NCBI GenBank assembly: GCA_030144725.1 | Contig: JASKMD010000029.1 | Span: forward strand, 8,574,184-8,638,183 | Length of the DNA: 64,000 nucleotides | Direction: 5' to 3' | Source: Haematococcus lacustris | Lineage: Eukaryota > Chlorophyta > Chlorophyceae > Chlamydomonadales > Haematococcaceae | Shown: in pieces, positions 22,283 through 34,422 of the stretch | Layout of the letters: each line of letters starts with the position of its first letter | Numbering within the stretch: position 1 is the first letter of the stretch | Notes under the pieces: model-generated | The model's input: only the letters and a program-made list of their open reading frames with translations | What the model was told of the DNA's origin: nothing | Database searches by the model: none | Position numbers and translations under genes: made by a program

Positions 22283-25200
22283 TTAACCATCCAGCATAGC
22301 CAGGCACCTGTCTAGTACAGCAGGCTCCAGGAGTGTTGGGTCAATTGCGCGTTCCACACCAGCACTAACTACTTCATCCAACAGGCTGTCCACCACCTGC
22401 ACAGTGCAATGCACAACATTGTAAGGCTTTGCTGCAGCCGTTGTACGATATCTTTTGCCTTCCCTTCGTCAACCTCACCTGCTGTGCTCGCCCTGCCGTG
22501 CACCGTCTCAGCAGCGGGCGCAAGTAATGGCAGTCCAGCTGCAACTGTTGTAGTCCAGCCCTACTCAGGGTCTGAAGTCGGATGCATTCCACCAGAGACT
22601 TCAACCCAATACCGGCTATTCCGGACAAAATGGAAGCCTGTCAGACAAACGAGGAACGCATCAGTCAAGCTCAGTACATTGTATTCGTGAATTCCTTCTC
22701 CGCTGGCTGGGGTGTGACCTTACCTGAGAGAACTGCAGTGGGCCACCAAACACCTTGACCTTCTCCCTGAAGATCTTTGCCAGGTTTCGCTCAACGTTGC
22801 TTGTCTGTGCAGCAACACAACAGTTGAACCTAGTTATACGCTCACCATACCTTTCATATCAACATAAGTAGTCCTTTTCCTGCTTGATCCCTGCTTACCT
22901 CGAGGAGAAGGCCAGCATCAAACCCACGCTCATTCCTGACCGCATTGTTGGACATCAGCATGTCTGCATTGCGGCATGGGCAAAGGGTGATTGCACCCTG
23001 CAAGCATTCGGTAGCGATGTTGGGGCATCAGTTACCTAGGCCCAGCGTGGATCCCAGCGACCAGCTGCTGTTCTAATTACCTGCACGCCTACTGCTGTCC
23101 TCCACCAACTGCGAAACCTCCAGCTCTGCTCGGCCAAGCCGCTCTGCCAGCAGGTCACACACTGGGCGTGGTCCCCGTGGCTCCTGTGGCACCGACAAGA
23201 GGCGGTTGCAGCATGCCAGCAGCAGCAGTTCCCTGTATTCTTGAATGTATTACACAGTCATTCAAGTGCTTGACCTGTGGTGACAGGTCATCAGCAGCCA
23301 CACATTTTTGACTTTGAGGCTTCCTGCAAAGCACTTCACCCTCTGGTGCATTGCGGCATTGGGGAGGCGCGAGCGGTGTGGCATCCGAGCAGCAGTAGGG
23401 GCAGGTAGTAGGTCAAGCAGCAGCAGGTCTGCTGGCAGCAGCAAGGCCCACCGCCCTGGGCCCACCTTGTGCTGCAGCCAGTTGGTGGCGGCCACGCTGC
23501 GCCGTACCATGAGGCTCAGCTGGCGGCCGTGTAACTCCAGATAGGTGGCCAGCAGGGCGGCAGCAGCGGCAGACAGGCAGCGCGCCACCTGCCAGCAGCC
23601 ACAGCCTACCAGGGTCACACCCTGTGAACTGGGTGCAGGTCTGGTGGAAGCATGGGGCCAGAGAGGCAGGCAGGTGGCCAGTGGTGGTGCCGCATGGCTG
23701 CTTGCCACTGCACAGTGTGAGAGGCCCGCTGCCACACTGTTGTGCTGGCACTTGGCAGAGCAGGAGTCAGTCCCACTGGGCGCTGTTTCACCTAACGGCA
23801 GGAACAGGATTGCCACTGGAGAGGCAGGGGAAGGTGAAGCACAGGAAGAGGGCTGCATGAGTGGGAGAGGAGGGAACGGGAGGAGCAGGAGGAATAGCCA
23901 ATTAGGAGACGCAGTGGACCATGCACACGGGGGCCACCAGGCAGCACATGGAGGTGGTGGGCAGGCAGGGTGTTCACAGCCCAGGCAGGGGTGACAGAGG
24001 AGCCTGCGCAGGTGAAGAGGCAGCCCAGGCACGCACCTCGCCAGGCACGAATGCTGGTGGCAGGGGCTCTGCCCGCGCTGCTGCCATGGCGCTGATGGGC
24101 CCCCTGAGCTCAAAGGCCCCTGCCAGCGACTCCATGACCCAGGTCACACTCTGCTGCTCCATCACACTACACACGCGGGCCAGCAGCAGCACCAGGCCAG
24201 GGGGGACGGGGCGGGGCGCGGCTGCCTCAGCCCCCAACCCTGTCCCTGGCTGTTGCAACAGGGCTGCTGCAGAGGTGGCAGCCGCAAGGGGGGTGACTGG
24301 CCCGGAGGTAGACCACACACTGGCAGGGCTGGATGCAGCGCTGCCTGCTGCAACACCAGTGGCTCGGCTGGTGGGCCTGGGCCGGCTGCTGCTGCTGCTG
24401 CTGTTGAAGGCTTCGCGCAGCAGGTCTGATCCGTCGTAGCGCAGCCCGCATGTGGCTAGGAAGGCGTGCAGCAGGTCCAGGAACAAGGAGTGCAAGGCTG
24501 CCTGAGGGGAGGGCGGCCAGGGGCAGGAGCCAAGGCATAGCTGGTGTGACACGCATAGGGCACGAACTCTTCGCCTCGTTCTCAGGCAGGCGTATGCTAA
24601 GGTGTGGCACATTGGAGGAGGCAGAGATTAAGCCTGACCCTACTAGCTATTAGAGGGCAGCACAGCAGAGAGGTAGTTAACACGTTGAGGTGTGGTCAGG
24701 GTGGAGGGGCTTGCCGCCAACATGTGTGTCTTGCCACTGTCACCCAGGCTGCCTAGTAGGCACTGCCCATACAGCACGCGGGGTGACATTTTGGCATGCC
24801 CAGAACCCCTGGCACTGCCCTGCCTCACCCTGCCTGGCTGAACATGGTGCTGAGACCCAGCCTGCCATCTGACATGCCCCAGGCCCCAGTACAACCCTGG
24901 ACCCTGTGCCCTTAGCTGACTGCGTAGACACTACCCCTGACTGCCTGTCTGCCCCAGCCTGTGCCACTGGTGTCGTGGTGCCCCAGCCTGTGCCTCTGTG
25001 CCGCTGCACCCTCCACGGCCTGCCTCCTAACGTGCTTCACACTGGTGCTGATGCTGCACTCCACCACACACAAGGCAGCTGGCCAGGCCCACCTGAACTG
25101 TGTCGAGGAACTGAGGGTGCCAGCTGGACAGCAGGCGCATGTGGCCCTCATAAGCCCGCAGCCCCTGCTGGCGGCGTCACACACACCATGCTACCAGTCA

Positions 25201-28200
25201 GTGTGGCATGCAGATTGAGGATGAGGGTGGTCACACATGAGTCAACACCCTTCCCAGGACACAAGACACCTCCCCCTTCTAGATCTGGCACCCAGGCTCC
25301 TGAGTTGTGTATCTGTGCCGGATACCTCGTATGCCCAAACCTCATTTGCAATCCGTACCTTGCCCTGCCACCCTGGCCTGCCCTGCCTTGCCCCACCCTG
25401 CCCCACCCTGCCACACCCTTCCCTGCCCTACCATGTCCTACCCTGCCCTACCCTGCCCCACCCTGCCCTGCCCTGCACTACCCTGCCATACCCTGCCGTG
25501 GAGAACGTTTGCAAGCCAATGATTTGCCCCTGTCATCTGTGCTCCACTACCCCTGACGCCCCCCTCCCCTCCCTTCACCCCTTCCCTACCTGCATCATAG
25601 CCGCTAGCCCCCTGCTGATCAACTGCGTGATGTACACAAACCCCTTCTTCAGCACAGAGGCAGAGCCCGACGCATCTCCACCTCCTTGGCTGCCCAGGGC
25701 CTGGCCTCCAGCCTGCTGATCGCCCAGCCGTTGCCGCACAGCGGCTACCGCACGCATGACACGCGCACGCAGGGCGGCCACGCAGCTGTGCACGTGGTGG
25801 CACACAGCACCTGCCACCAGCTCTGCTGCCCGCTCTTTCAAGCCTAGCTCCGGCAGCCCGCTGGATACTAGGCCCAGGTCAGCACTGGCAGTGGACAGCG
25901 CCTGCAGAAGAGCACAGTGCACAGCACATGCCCCTGTCTCTTAACCGACTCCCCAGCACAATAGTAGCTGGCAGGTTGCTGCCGTGAGGGGCCAACATCA
26001 ACCTTGTCCTCTGCCGGGACAACGACAGGCGCAGGAGGCGTATGGCAGGTTGGGTGTGGACATGCACCAGCACAAGGGGAGCTGGGCTATGCAAGGCATG
26101 AACTAGGGCAGGGGCACCAGTCAGGCCACTGGGGTTTCTGAGTCCTAGGGGTATAGAGTCACGCTCTGTCCTCACCCACCAGAGCCAGGGCATCAGCTCC
26201 CCAGTCTGAGTCAAACTCCAGGTCTCTCGCCTCCAGCTGCAGCTCCTCTTCCGACAGCGCACTGCCTGCCTCACTCAGCCTGGCTGCCCTGAACACGCTG
26301 GTAGCCACAGCGTCAGCCACGGCCCGCTGGACAATGACAAAATACTCGTCAAAGGCGGTGCGAGCCAGGGCCAGCAGGGGCTGGCGCTTGGCTGCCGTAG
26401 CCTCCGGTGCAAGGTCCTGCACAGCGCCATAGCCAGGGGGAGGGAAGGGAAGGGAGCGGGCAGCACAGCTGTAGATTTTTGGCGAGTTCAGACAAGGCAG
26501 GGGCCAGGTCATACTGGGCAGCATGGCATGGTGGTGCACAGCAAACCATAATGAGTGCACCTCAGTGCTGCCGTCCCTCCCCTGAGAGCCAAACACGAGA
26601 CAGGCAAGAGAAAGACAACATTCATGCAATGTTGCCCCCTCCCCTGTGCAGACTAACAAGGGCCATGCTGCCCTCCCCTAGCCAGTCCCTAGTGCCTGAC
26701 CTGTGGCAGGAAGAAGCGCATCACGTTCATAACAGTCTCCTGCACCGCATTGATCAGCTTCTCGTCCAGCGCCTTAGCAAAGGCTCGCAGGTTGGGCACA
26801 CAGGTGTCGCCCTCCGTCAGGCCCCAGGCAGCGGGTTGGTCCACACGGGACACCACCGCCTGGATAGCCGCGGCAGTGGCTGGAGAGGTGGCAGCATCTC
26901 GGGGTGACGCTGCCGCCACTGCCATGGCTTCAACCAGCGTGGAGCCATCGCTGAGGACCTGGTGCATGAGGGGCAGGCAGGAGGCGGGGGAGAGGGGCAT
27001 GGGTGCAAGGAGTGAGGGGGAGAGGGGGCATTGTCTGTAGCCTGCTGCAACAGCGGGTAGTAAGGGTTGATGCCATGTTCAGGCCAGGGCACTGAGCCTG
27101 CTGCCGCATGGCAGGTTGCGACGCAACCCTGTCCAACCAACCCATCGGTGAGCCAGCCAACCAGCCAGGTGGCCAGCTAGCCAGGAATTGCTGATGTCAC
27201 ACTAAACCCTCCCACATGACCACCAGCAAGGAGTGGGGTGGTAGGGAGAAGTAGGCATGGGAGGGTATGGGCTGGGGGGCCCCTGGCTGGGCCTTAGCAG
27301 CCTGGCACGAGACTGACCTTGCGCAGCCGCTGCGCCCTGCCAGCCAGGTAGCGGTCCTGCAGCGTGTCGTCAGGCTCGCCCAGCTTGCGCAGCAGCAGCA
27401 CACACCTCTCCGTGTCGTCCTTGCGCTCGGCCAGCCTGCGCTTCAACACCTGCGGGCAGGCAAGTGGCCAGGTGGTAAGTGGGCCGCCAGTCAGATATGC
27501 AACTGGCTGCATGCAGCACTCAAGAGTCGCAGCCAAAAGAACCTGCACATGCTTGCTCTGCCTGCACGCGGCTGGTGCTCACTGTGCTGCAGATACAAGG
27601 TGGGAGAGTCAGCAGGGCACCAGCAAAGGAAGAGCTGCACAGGTGAACCACTTAGTTCAGCCTTCCCTCTTTGTTCAGGGAGCTGGGCTGCACGCGCACT
27701 TGCTGCACTGGCCTGCTGCAGTGCTCTAGTGACAAGCACCACAAGTGTGCTGAGACACTGCTGCGCACTACTGCTGCGCCACGCTGCTGTGGGCAGGGTT
27801 GGCCACTGGCTTGGCCAGGGCCTCTGGCTGCAGCTGCCAGGAGCTGAGCAGGCTTACTGCATGGCAGCCTCTCAAGCAGCCTATGCATCCAGCACTTGTT
27901 ACGAGGTCGCCTGCATGTGACCCAGGACGCCCCCTGGTGTGACTCAGCATCGCATCACTTCAATTGTTGTTCACTTCCTGAGGGCTGCCCCCTTGGCATG
28001 CAGTGCACTGCCAGCCACCATCTGCCCGCTGCCATGCTGCCAGTGTGTCGAGATGCAGCCCAGCTGAACTGACACACCACTGGCCTGAGACAGCTCCTTG
28101 GCCACGTTGTCAGAGTCCACGGCAATCTGCTTAAAGGTGCCACGGTTGCCGTATTTCTGCAGTAGGGGCTGTGCCTCTGCATAGTAGCTGACTGCTGTGT

Positions 28201-29167
28201 CCAACACGTCCTCCTCCAGTGCAGCTCGCATGCGTTTGGGCAGCTCAAACACCGCCTGCATGCAGGTGCATGTTGTATTCTACACAACACACATACCCAT
28301 CCAGACTTACTGTACGGGAACTGTTGTTTTGTTGCCCTCCTCTTTGCGGTGTTGTGTGTTGTGTTTACATCTGTGCTGGTGGTGCCATGTAACCTTTAGC
28401 ATGCTATGACTGCTATGTGGTGTTGCTGAGGCAATAGCCTTTTGGTGTCAGCTGTAATGCAAGTTCATGCAAGGCAGGCGTCCACATGACGATTGCATGT
28501 GCTCTGAACTAGCCAGTCAATCAGCATGCCTGCTCCAACCCCCACCTGCAGCTTCTTGAGCAGCAACTGCACACGGTGCAGTTCCTCCATCCTGTCCTGC
28601 CGTTTCTGCAACTTGGTACTGACCATAAGGCTGCGATCCGCCACAGTGTCTGCAGCAAGCAGGGTGTAAATCGGTGCATATTGACTTGCTGCTGACTGGT
28701 GCGTATGCTGGGCGGCAGCAGCGACCAGTAAAGCACAGACAGGCGCAGGGCGCATGGAGCAGTAAGACTTGCGCACCCATAATGTTCTTCAGCTTCTCTA
28801 GCTCAGGCACAGCTGTGTCCACCTTGCTCTTCATGGCACGGATGGTGTCTGTAGCGGAGATGAATTTGTTGTAATTTTCGTACACTAGTTGCTGCATGTC
28901 TGAGTCCAGGTTTTTGATTTCTTTGGAAGTGTTGCGATGCTCAACCATCAGGCGCTCCAGGCTGCTGGTTTGCAAAAGCTGCTGGATGTGCTGCACAGCA
29001 TCGAATGCTGGTGAATCCACGGTGGCGTGGACTTGATAGACGGGTTGCATGGATTGAGAGGCTGCAGGCCGGGCATCATTAGTCGCTGGCTCCGCTGGGC
29101 CTGCTCCGTAGTAGCCTTGCAGCATCGCCTTGATTCGCTCAGCTTTTCGCGCTGCATCCTCTTCCAT
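22283..29167 (-). CDS. VPS51: VPS51, subunit of the GARP/EARP vesicle-tethering complexes
   Basis: Tethering subunit for endosome-to-Golgi retrograde traffic with VPS52, VPS53 and VPS54 (GARP) or the EARP subunit. Fifteen exons: 29167-28777, 28649-28546, 28255-~28076, 27449-27318, 26958-26701, 26416-26180, 25901-25590, 25164-25093, 24501-24037, 23588-23466, 23183-23081, 22963-22899, 22804-22724, 22637-22479, 22396-22283; about 931 residues. Family marks: LDSDMQQLVYENYNKFISAT with DTIRAMKSK, KLQKRQDRMEELHRVQLLLK, RRSVAATNWL followed by EPRGPRPV, LVECIRLQTLSRAGLQQLQL, LLDEVV. Exon 3 end and exon 12 start are my least certain junctions. Exon 9 has a Ser-rich insert making it longer than the human protein. 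The 3' end is duplicated at 19001-19545. Confidence 0.9.
25370..25500. repeat. Imperfect CCCTGCC/CCCTACC repeats in a VPS51 intron
   Basis: Irregular tandem run of cctgccctaccctgcc-type units just left of exon 7. On the transcribed strand it is G-rich. Confidence 0.8.
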
Positions 29168-29640
29168 GGTATGGTGAGGCTACAGCAACTTGCCTATTAT
29201 CAGGCTGCAAGTACACGGGAATGCAGTTGTTCTTTGATCGGGTGGGTGTCTCACATTTGGCGCAGTGAGTGCAGAGTTACAGCCGTTCTACTGCCAATGG
29301 TCGGTTTCCTGTCATTTTCTGTTAGTTGGAAACACCTGAAACTGACCCAAACTTACCCATTAATGAAGTCCAGCCAGTGCCAATAGCGATGCAAACACTT
29401 CGACTATGTGCTGTGTCTGTGAAGTAAACTAAGTCAGTGTGAAATGTTCGCTGCTTTTACAAGTTTAAATCCCTACAGCCCTCATGCAACACCGAAATAA
29501 AGCATGAGTTGTAATCAAACACAGGCTGCGAGATCGCTGTTGTAAAGGCTACTGACAGTGTGCCTACTGCCCACTCCAGCTCAGTCTTCTGGTGTGTGTG
29601 CCTCCAGGTCTACTACTAGCAAGAGCTCTACCCTACTCTA
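29168..29640. other. VPS51 upstream region
   Basis: Contains the presumed VPS51 promoter (minus strand). No TATA-like element that I would trust, no gene and no repeat seen. Confidence 0.4.
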
Positions 29641-29715
29641 TAGGTCTTACTCACACACATCCCCTTTGTGAGGGGTTTGGTATCTTGGTTTCTTGGATTG
29701 TCTTGCTGTAGCTGG

Positions 29716-29916
29716 CTATTGCCGCCTCTTGCGCCGCCACTTACGCAGCAGGGCCTTGTCACGCAAGTACACCCACTCCTGGCCTGGCTGGCCTGGCTTT
29801 GGCATGGCTGGACGGCCTTCCCAACAGCACAGCTCAGTGGGGCGTGGGCCTGGGCCGACTGCACAGCGGCGGATGTTTAGCGCGGCTGAGACATCCCTGT
29901 CATAGAACCTGCACAT
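29716..29916 (-). pseudogene. Fanzor (TnpB-like) C-terminal fragment C
   Basis: Sixty-six codons: FYDRDVSAALNIRRCAVGPG contains the RuvC III block with catalytic Asp, followed by RPTELCCWEGRPAM, EWVYLRDKALLRKWRRKRR and a stop at 29716-29718. A CAG acceptor sits just before FYDRD, so this is the last exon of a Fanzor. The upstream minus strand (29967-30341) gives no RuvC I or II, so it is a remnant or badly decayed gene. Wording differs from fragments A and B, making a third subfamily. A short stem (cccctttgtgagggg, 29659-29673) follows the stop. Confidence 0.72.
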
Positions 29917-29919
29917 GGA

Positions 29920-30337
29920 TGTTGGAGATGCATGAAGTCAAGTCATGTGCCATGTCATGTGGCATTTCATGTGGGATATGTTGCGGTCATGCACATGTGC
30001 AGTGCCAGGCTAGTGCCGACCTGATGTTGTTGCTTGTTGAGCACATCAAGCCCCTGACTCGGGATCGCTTCGCCGAGCTGTACACTGGCCGCAGTCAGCT
30101 GTGACACGCCCTCAGGAAAATTCAAATTTTGACGAACGGAGCCCATAGGCCACGGATAGCAGTTGCGCCTGGTGCGTTGCAATCGTACTTTTGCGCTGTA
30201 TCCCGCTGATGGTTGTGCCTGGCCTGAAGCCTGTGGCGCCCTCCACATTGAATGTGCTTGAGACGCAAGCTTGCTACTGGAGGCTTGTAGTTGTAAGGTC
30301 GCACGGGTCAGAATGCCTATCGCAGCACCGTGCACTG
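29920..30337. other. Spacer between Fanzor C and the DNA transposon
   Basis: A minus-strand frame (30341-29967) is open but has no recognised motif; it may be intron or eroded Fanzor sequence. Nothing else supported. Confidence 0.35.
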
Positions 30338-30824
30338 TCACGTGACTGCCCAGTCGAGCGCGACGGTGGCTGGAGGTGCATCTATAGTCCTAGTTACAAT
30401 CAGTAAGTGGCGCAGCACCATCAAACGCGACATGCCCCATGCCTTGACTGACCGGAATTCGGTGTTCCTGTGACCGGCGCCAGGCACTAGCAAGGGCTCC
30501 ATCCGCGACCCTTGTCACACACATGTGTCCGTAGCAAGCACATCTACATAATAGGTAAGATTGCTGCAACATGCAAGTGAGGTGTGAGTGACAGCTTCAC
30601 AGCAAGCCCATGGCACGCCCAGCCATGCCACAGCCATGAGAACTAATAAAACCGTATGCCACTTTGCTAGTGGCCTGTTATCACCCCAATGAAACTACAG
30701 CCCAAGTTTCATGTGGCAGTGACGATGCGTTCAGCACTAACATGGGTATGCAGCCCCCCGACCTCATGTCCTCTCACTACCACCATGTGCCATCCTATTT
30801 GGTTGCAGGAAGGCATGCCAAGGT
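30338..30824. repeat. Left terminal inverted repeat of the DNA transposon
   Basis: Inverted partner of 45986-46472. Starts tcacgtgactgcccagtcg and ends aggaaggcatgccaagg. A stretch near 30400-30425 has diverged from its partner. Confidence 0.85.
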
Positions 30825-32824
30825 GTCTATGTTGAGGTGTGTGATGGCAATCATGGGTCTAGTTGGTGACAGGTGACATGTGCATCGCTAGAGCATCCAA
30901 CCAGTCAGCTATGTGCATGTTCCGCACGGGCTTCACGGTCGGCTGCCCATTGCCCACCACAGCCCACAACTCTTGCAGCTGGTTTTTCAGCAACTTTGAG
31001 GTGGTTGGTGGCAGCTTGTTGCTAGCTAGCTTGCAGCGGTACAAAGCTACTGCCTGCAGGTGCCTGCCCTTATCTGCAGCCTTGTCCGCTGCATACTGCT
31101 TTGCCTCCTCTTGCTGCATGGTGGCTGTTTGCCCACAGGCTGACCGTGCCTCTAAAGATGCCAGGCTGATAGTGATGGACCCCACGCTTCTCTTGCAGAC
31201 CGATGTGGAGGTGGCAACACCGGCTGTGGGTGAGGGGGTGGCAGCTGCAGCTACGGGAGAGGGGTGGGCAGTGGCGATCGAGGGTGATGCTATGCCAAAG
31301 AAGGCTACAGCTGCAGCCTGCTTGTCCTCCTTGCGTTGACGCTTGGCCACCCTGTCCTCCACCCTGCTCTGTGCTAGGCTCTCCCGTGTGATGTGAGGCA
31401 CCCAGGTGTCCAAATCCTCAATGTGCGCCTTGACGTGAGCTGCCACCTGTTCTGGACTCATTTTCTCCACGCCGCTGCTGCTCAACGGCTTCAATGCTGT
31501 CTCACACGCTGCGTTGGTGATGTGGGCTGGTTTGTACAGGAGAGCAAGGAGCTCCTCCAAGCGGGAAGACAATACGCCAAGGAGGTACGTGCGCTGCAAA
31601 AGGCAGGCGCCAAGGGGTGGGAGGGCTGAAGGTGTTGTTGTGTAGCGTTGCATGCTTGTGGGCAGGTTGTGGGCATGTGCGTGAGCAAGCATGTGCGCAT
31701 GTGCATGTGTAGCCACTAGAATCTGCCCCTTGCCCACTTTGTCCCATGCCCTTGTCCCTACCAGCAAGTCACCGACAAGCTCCTTTGATGGTGGCCTCTC
31801 GAACATGTCCATGCCACCACAACTGAAATGCCCCAACACTGCCCATGCCGCTCGTTGCCGGGCTGTGTTGTCAGTGTCCCCCAGCTGGGCAAAGCGGTAC
31901 GGCATCAGGTCCAAGAAGCCCATACGATGGCAGTAGTACCGGCGGGCCTCAAGGAAGATGGGTTGCACCACCTCCCAAGCTGATGCAGTTGTCAGGTGAA
32001 GCTGTTGGGCAACGTCGAACACCTCACATGCTGGGTGCGCCGACTCCTGTCCCTCCTGAGGTGGGGCGCACACTCAGTGAAGGAGTGCGACCTCCTGGTC
32101 ATGGCGTGTATGCCACTGGCAGAAATGTCTGCTGCTGCCTGCCTGCCCCCACAATAGGTAGGGTTGGAAGAAGCAACGGTTTAAGCCGGCCAGTGCGGCG
32201 CACTGCACCAAGACGTCAGGTGAGAGGGTCAAGAGCCGTTGCAGCTCTAGAAGGTTAGTGTGAGAGGGTGTGCCCTTGGCACTGGCTGGAGTCGCTGCGA
32301 TGCGCACGTCCAACACATGCACAATCTTGGCATGGTGCTGGCAGCAATAGATGGCTATCCTGGCATACGACAGCCACCGTGTGCCAACGGCCTCCTCCAC
32401 TAGGGGCATGCCTTCTGGCAGGTCCTTGCGCAGCTCTGCACTGATGTGGTCAAGCACCCAGAACAGAGCTGTGTTGTAGCCGGTCCGTTGATACAGCTGA
32501 CTCTGTCCTGCTGACTCAAAGGCGTGCTTGGCTGTGTTGTGCAGGATGTGACAGAGACAGTGGATGGCGTAGACGGGGTGATCCTGGATGCCCTCGTCTT
32601 GAAGCATGTTGGACATGTGGGTCGCAACGCTGTTGTGGATGCCGACGTTGGCGTTGCAGCTGTCCACCACCACAAACAAAACCCTCAAGCCCCAGAGCCC
32701 AACAGCCACCATGCACTGCTTGATTGCTGCTGCCTGTGACAAGGCAGTCTTGCTTGTGGGGCGGAAGCAGCCAACCGTGAACTCCAGTGGGTGGCCGGCA
32801 GTCGTAGTGACTTGGTATGGTGGG

Positions 32825-32945
32825 TGGGCATCAGCGGGTGGGCCAGCGGGTGGGCCAGCGGGTGGGGCAGCGGGTGGGCCAGCGGGTGGGCCAGCGGGTG
32901 GGTCAGCGGGTGGGGCAGTGGGTGGGGCAGTGGGTGGGCCAGGCA
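32825..32945. repeat. Tandem gggtgggccagc-type repeat inside the transposase frame
   Basis: About ten 12-bp units (agcgggtgggcc), encoding a PAGPPAGPP-like run on the minus strand between the first Asp region and PYQVTTTAGHPLEF. The frame is kept because the unit is a multiple of three. Confidence 0.9.
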
Positions 32946-34295
32946 TGGGCATTGCATGCTGGCATTTCAGCACCAGCAGCTCTTTGCCCCTCTTAGCCTT
33001 CCCATCCCATGCTAAGGCACCGTAGCCTATGTGCCTGGCATCTCCTGCACAACAGAGCATGGAGGGTGGGTCATGGTGGGTGGCATAGAGGGTGTCATGG
33101 AGGGTGGCATAGATGGAGGGTGTGTTTGTCAACCCACGTGCCACATCAGTGGGTGTGACACATCAGTGGGTGTGCCACATCAGTGGGTGGTTCGTGCACT
33201 ACTCACGTGCTTGTCCCTTGGTGACTGCATGGGCAATAGCCTCCGTGCCGCGGCCATAAGTCCGGGCACTTGGGACGGACACCGTCAGTTGCTGTCCAGC
33301 AGCCATAACAGCAAAGGCGCCATGCAACGCTTTGGGCATTGCGTTGAAGGAGAGCCCAGTGTCGACCTTCATCTTTAAGGCTCTCATGAGGTGTAGCGGG
33401 TCAAACCAGCCTCTGGGCCCTGCTCCCTTGCGTGGCTCCTCTAGGTGCAGGAGCTGCCCCGGTTGTGACTGGGTATTGCTACCCGCCGCTGCCCTTGCCT
33501 TGTTACATCCACCACCCTTCCCCTGCCCTGGTGCCAGGAGTCCAGCTGTGCTTAGCAGCTGCCTCATTTGATGTGGGCTTTTCACATGCTTGATGGCAAG
33601 CTGGGCAATGGTTGCATGCTTGCTTGTTGGCATGATCACAGAGGTGGACCGCTGCCTTGTTAGCTGCAATCGCAGGTGGCGCACCTGCCGCCGCAGTGCC
33701 TCTGCTGCCTCATCCACGTTTGCCTTCACCCGGGCTGGTGCAGGCGCCGAGGGTGGAGGAGGTGGCGGCGGCAGCGGCGGATGCACCAGCAGTGGGGCAA
33801 AGTGAGGATGCAGAGGGATGGGGCGCAGCTCTGGGGTAGGGGGTGTCAGCTGCGGGTGTGGATGAAAGGATGGCAGCTGCAGCTGCGGGAGGAGGGGGAG
33901 GGCCTGCGGAGGGAGGGTCGGCATATGCGGGAAAGGGGGTGCCAGCGGAAGGGGTGGTGGGTGTAGGAGGAGGGGTTGGAGGAGGGGTGGGGCTGATGCT
34001 TGGAGGAGTTCGGTGGGGTGTTGGTTCAGAGCTGGGAGGTGGTGAAAGGTGGCCGGCAAGCGTACAGCCGGTAGGTAAGGGAGGGCATGAGCTGCCCACA
34101 AGGCTTGAGCATTTGGATGGTGCTGCCAGGATGGTGGGTCACTGAACTGCCACAGCCGCCCTTTGACTGATAGAATGCTGCATGCACAGCAAAGGGGGCA
34201 TCTGACTTGAGTGCAAGTAAGAGCTAGTGCATGTAAGTGCATGAGGCTTGGCGGTTTGAAGGTGACAATGGTTCCTGTGGCACAAGAAGAAGGGT

Positions 34296-34308
34296 CCTGC
34301 ACGACGAA
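34296..34308. repeat. Target-site duplication of the LINE, 3' side
   Basis: cctgcacgacgaa, identical to 44959-44971. The LINE tail on the minus strand ends in seven TTC units directly against it. Confidence 0.93.
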
Positions 34309-34422
34309 GAAGAAGAAGAAGAAGAAGACTACTCCGGTATTCACCGGCGTGCATTAAGGGAGGAGCTACCGCCTGGGGCGCGGCCTGCTCCCACCAATCA
34401 AGCAGGAAAAGAGGCAACCCCC

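Noticed and set aside
25240..25720. Pro/Leu-rich plus-strand frames around 25.3 kb
   Set aside because: They overlap a CCCTGCC repeat in a VPS51 intron and have no conserved content.
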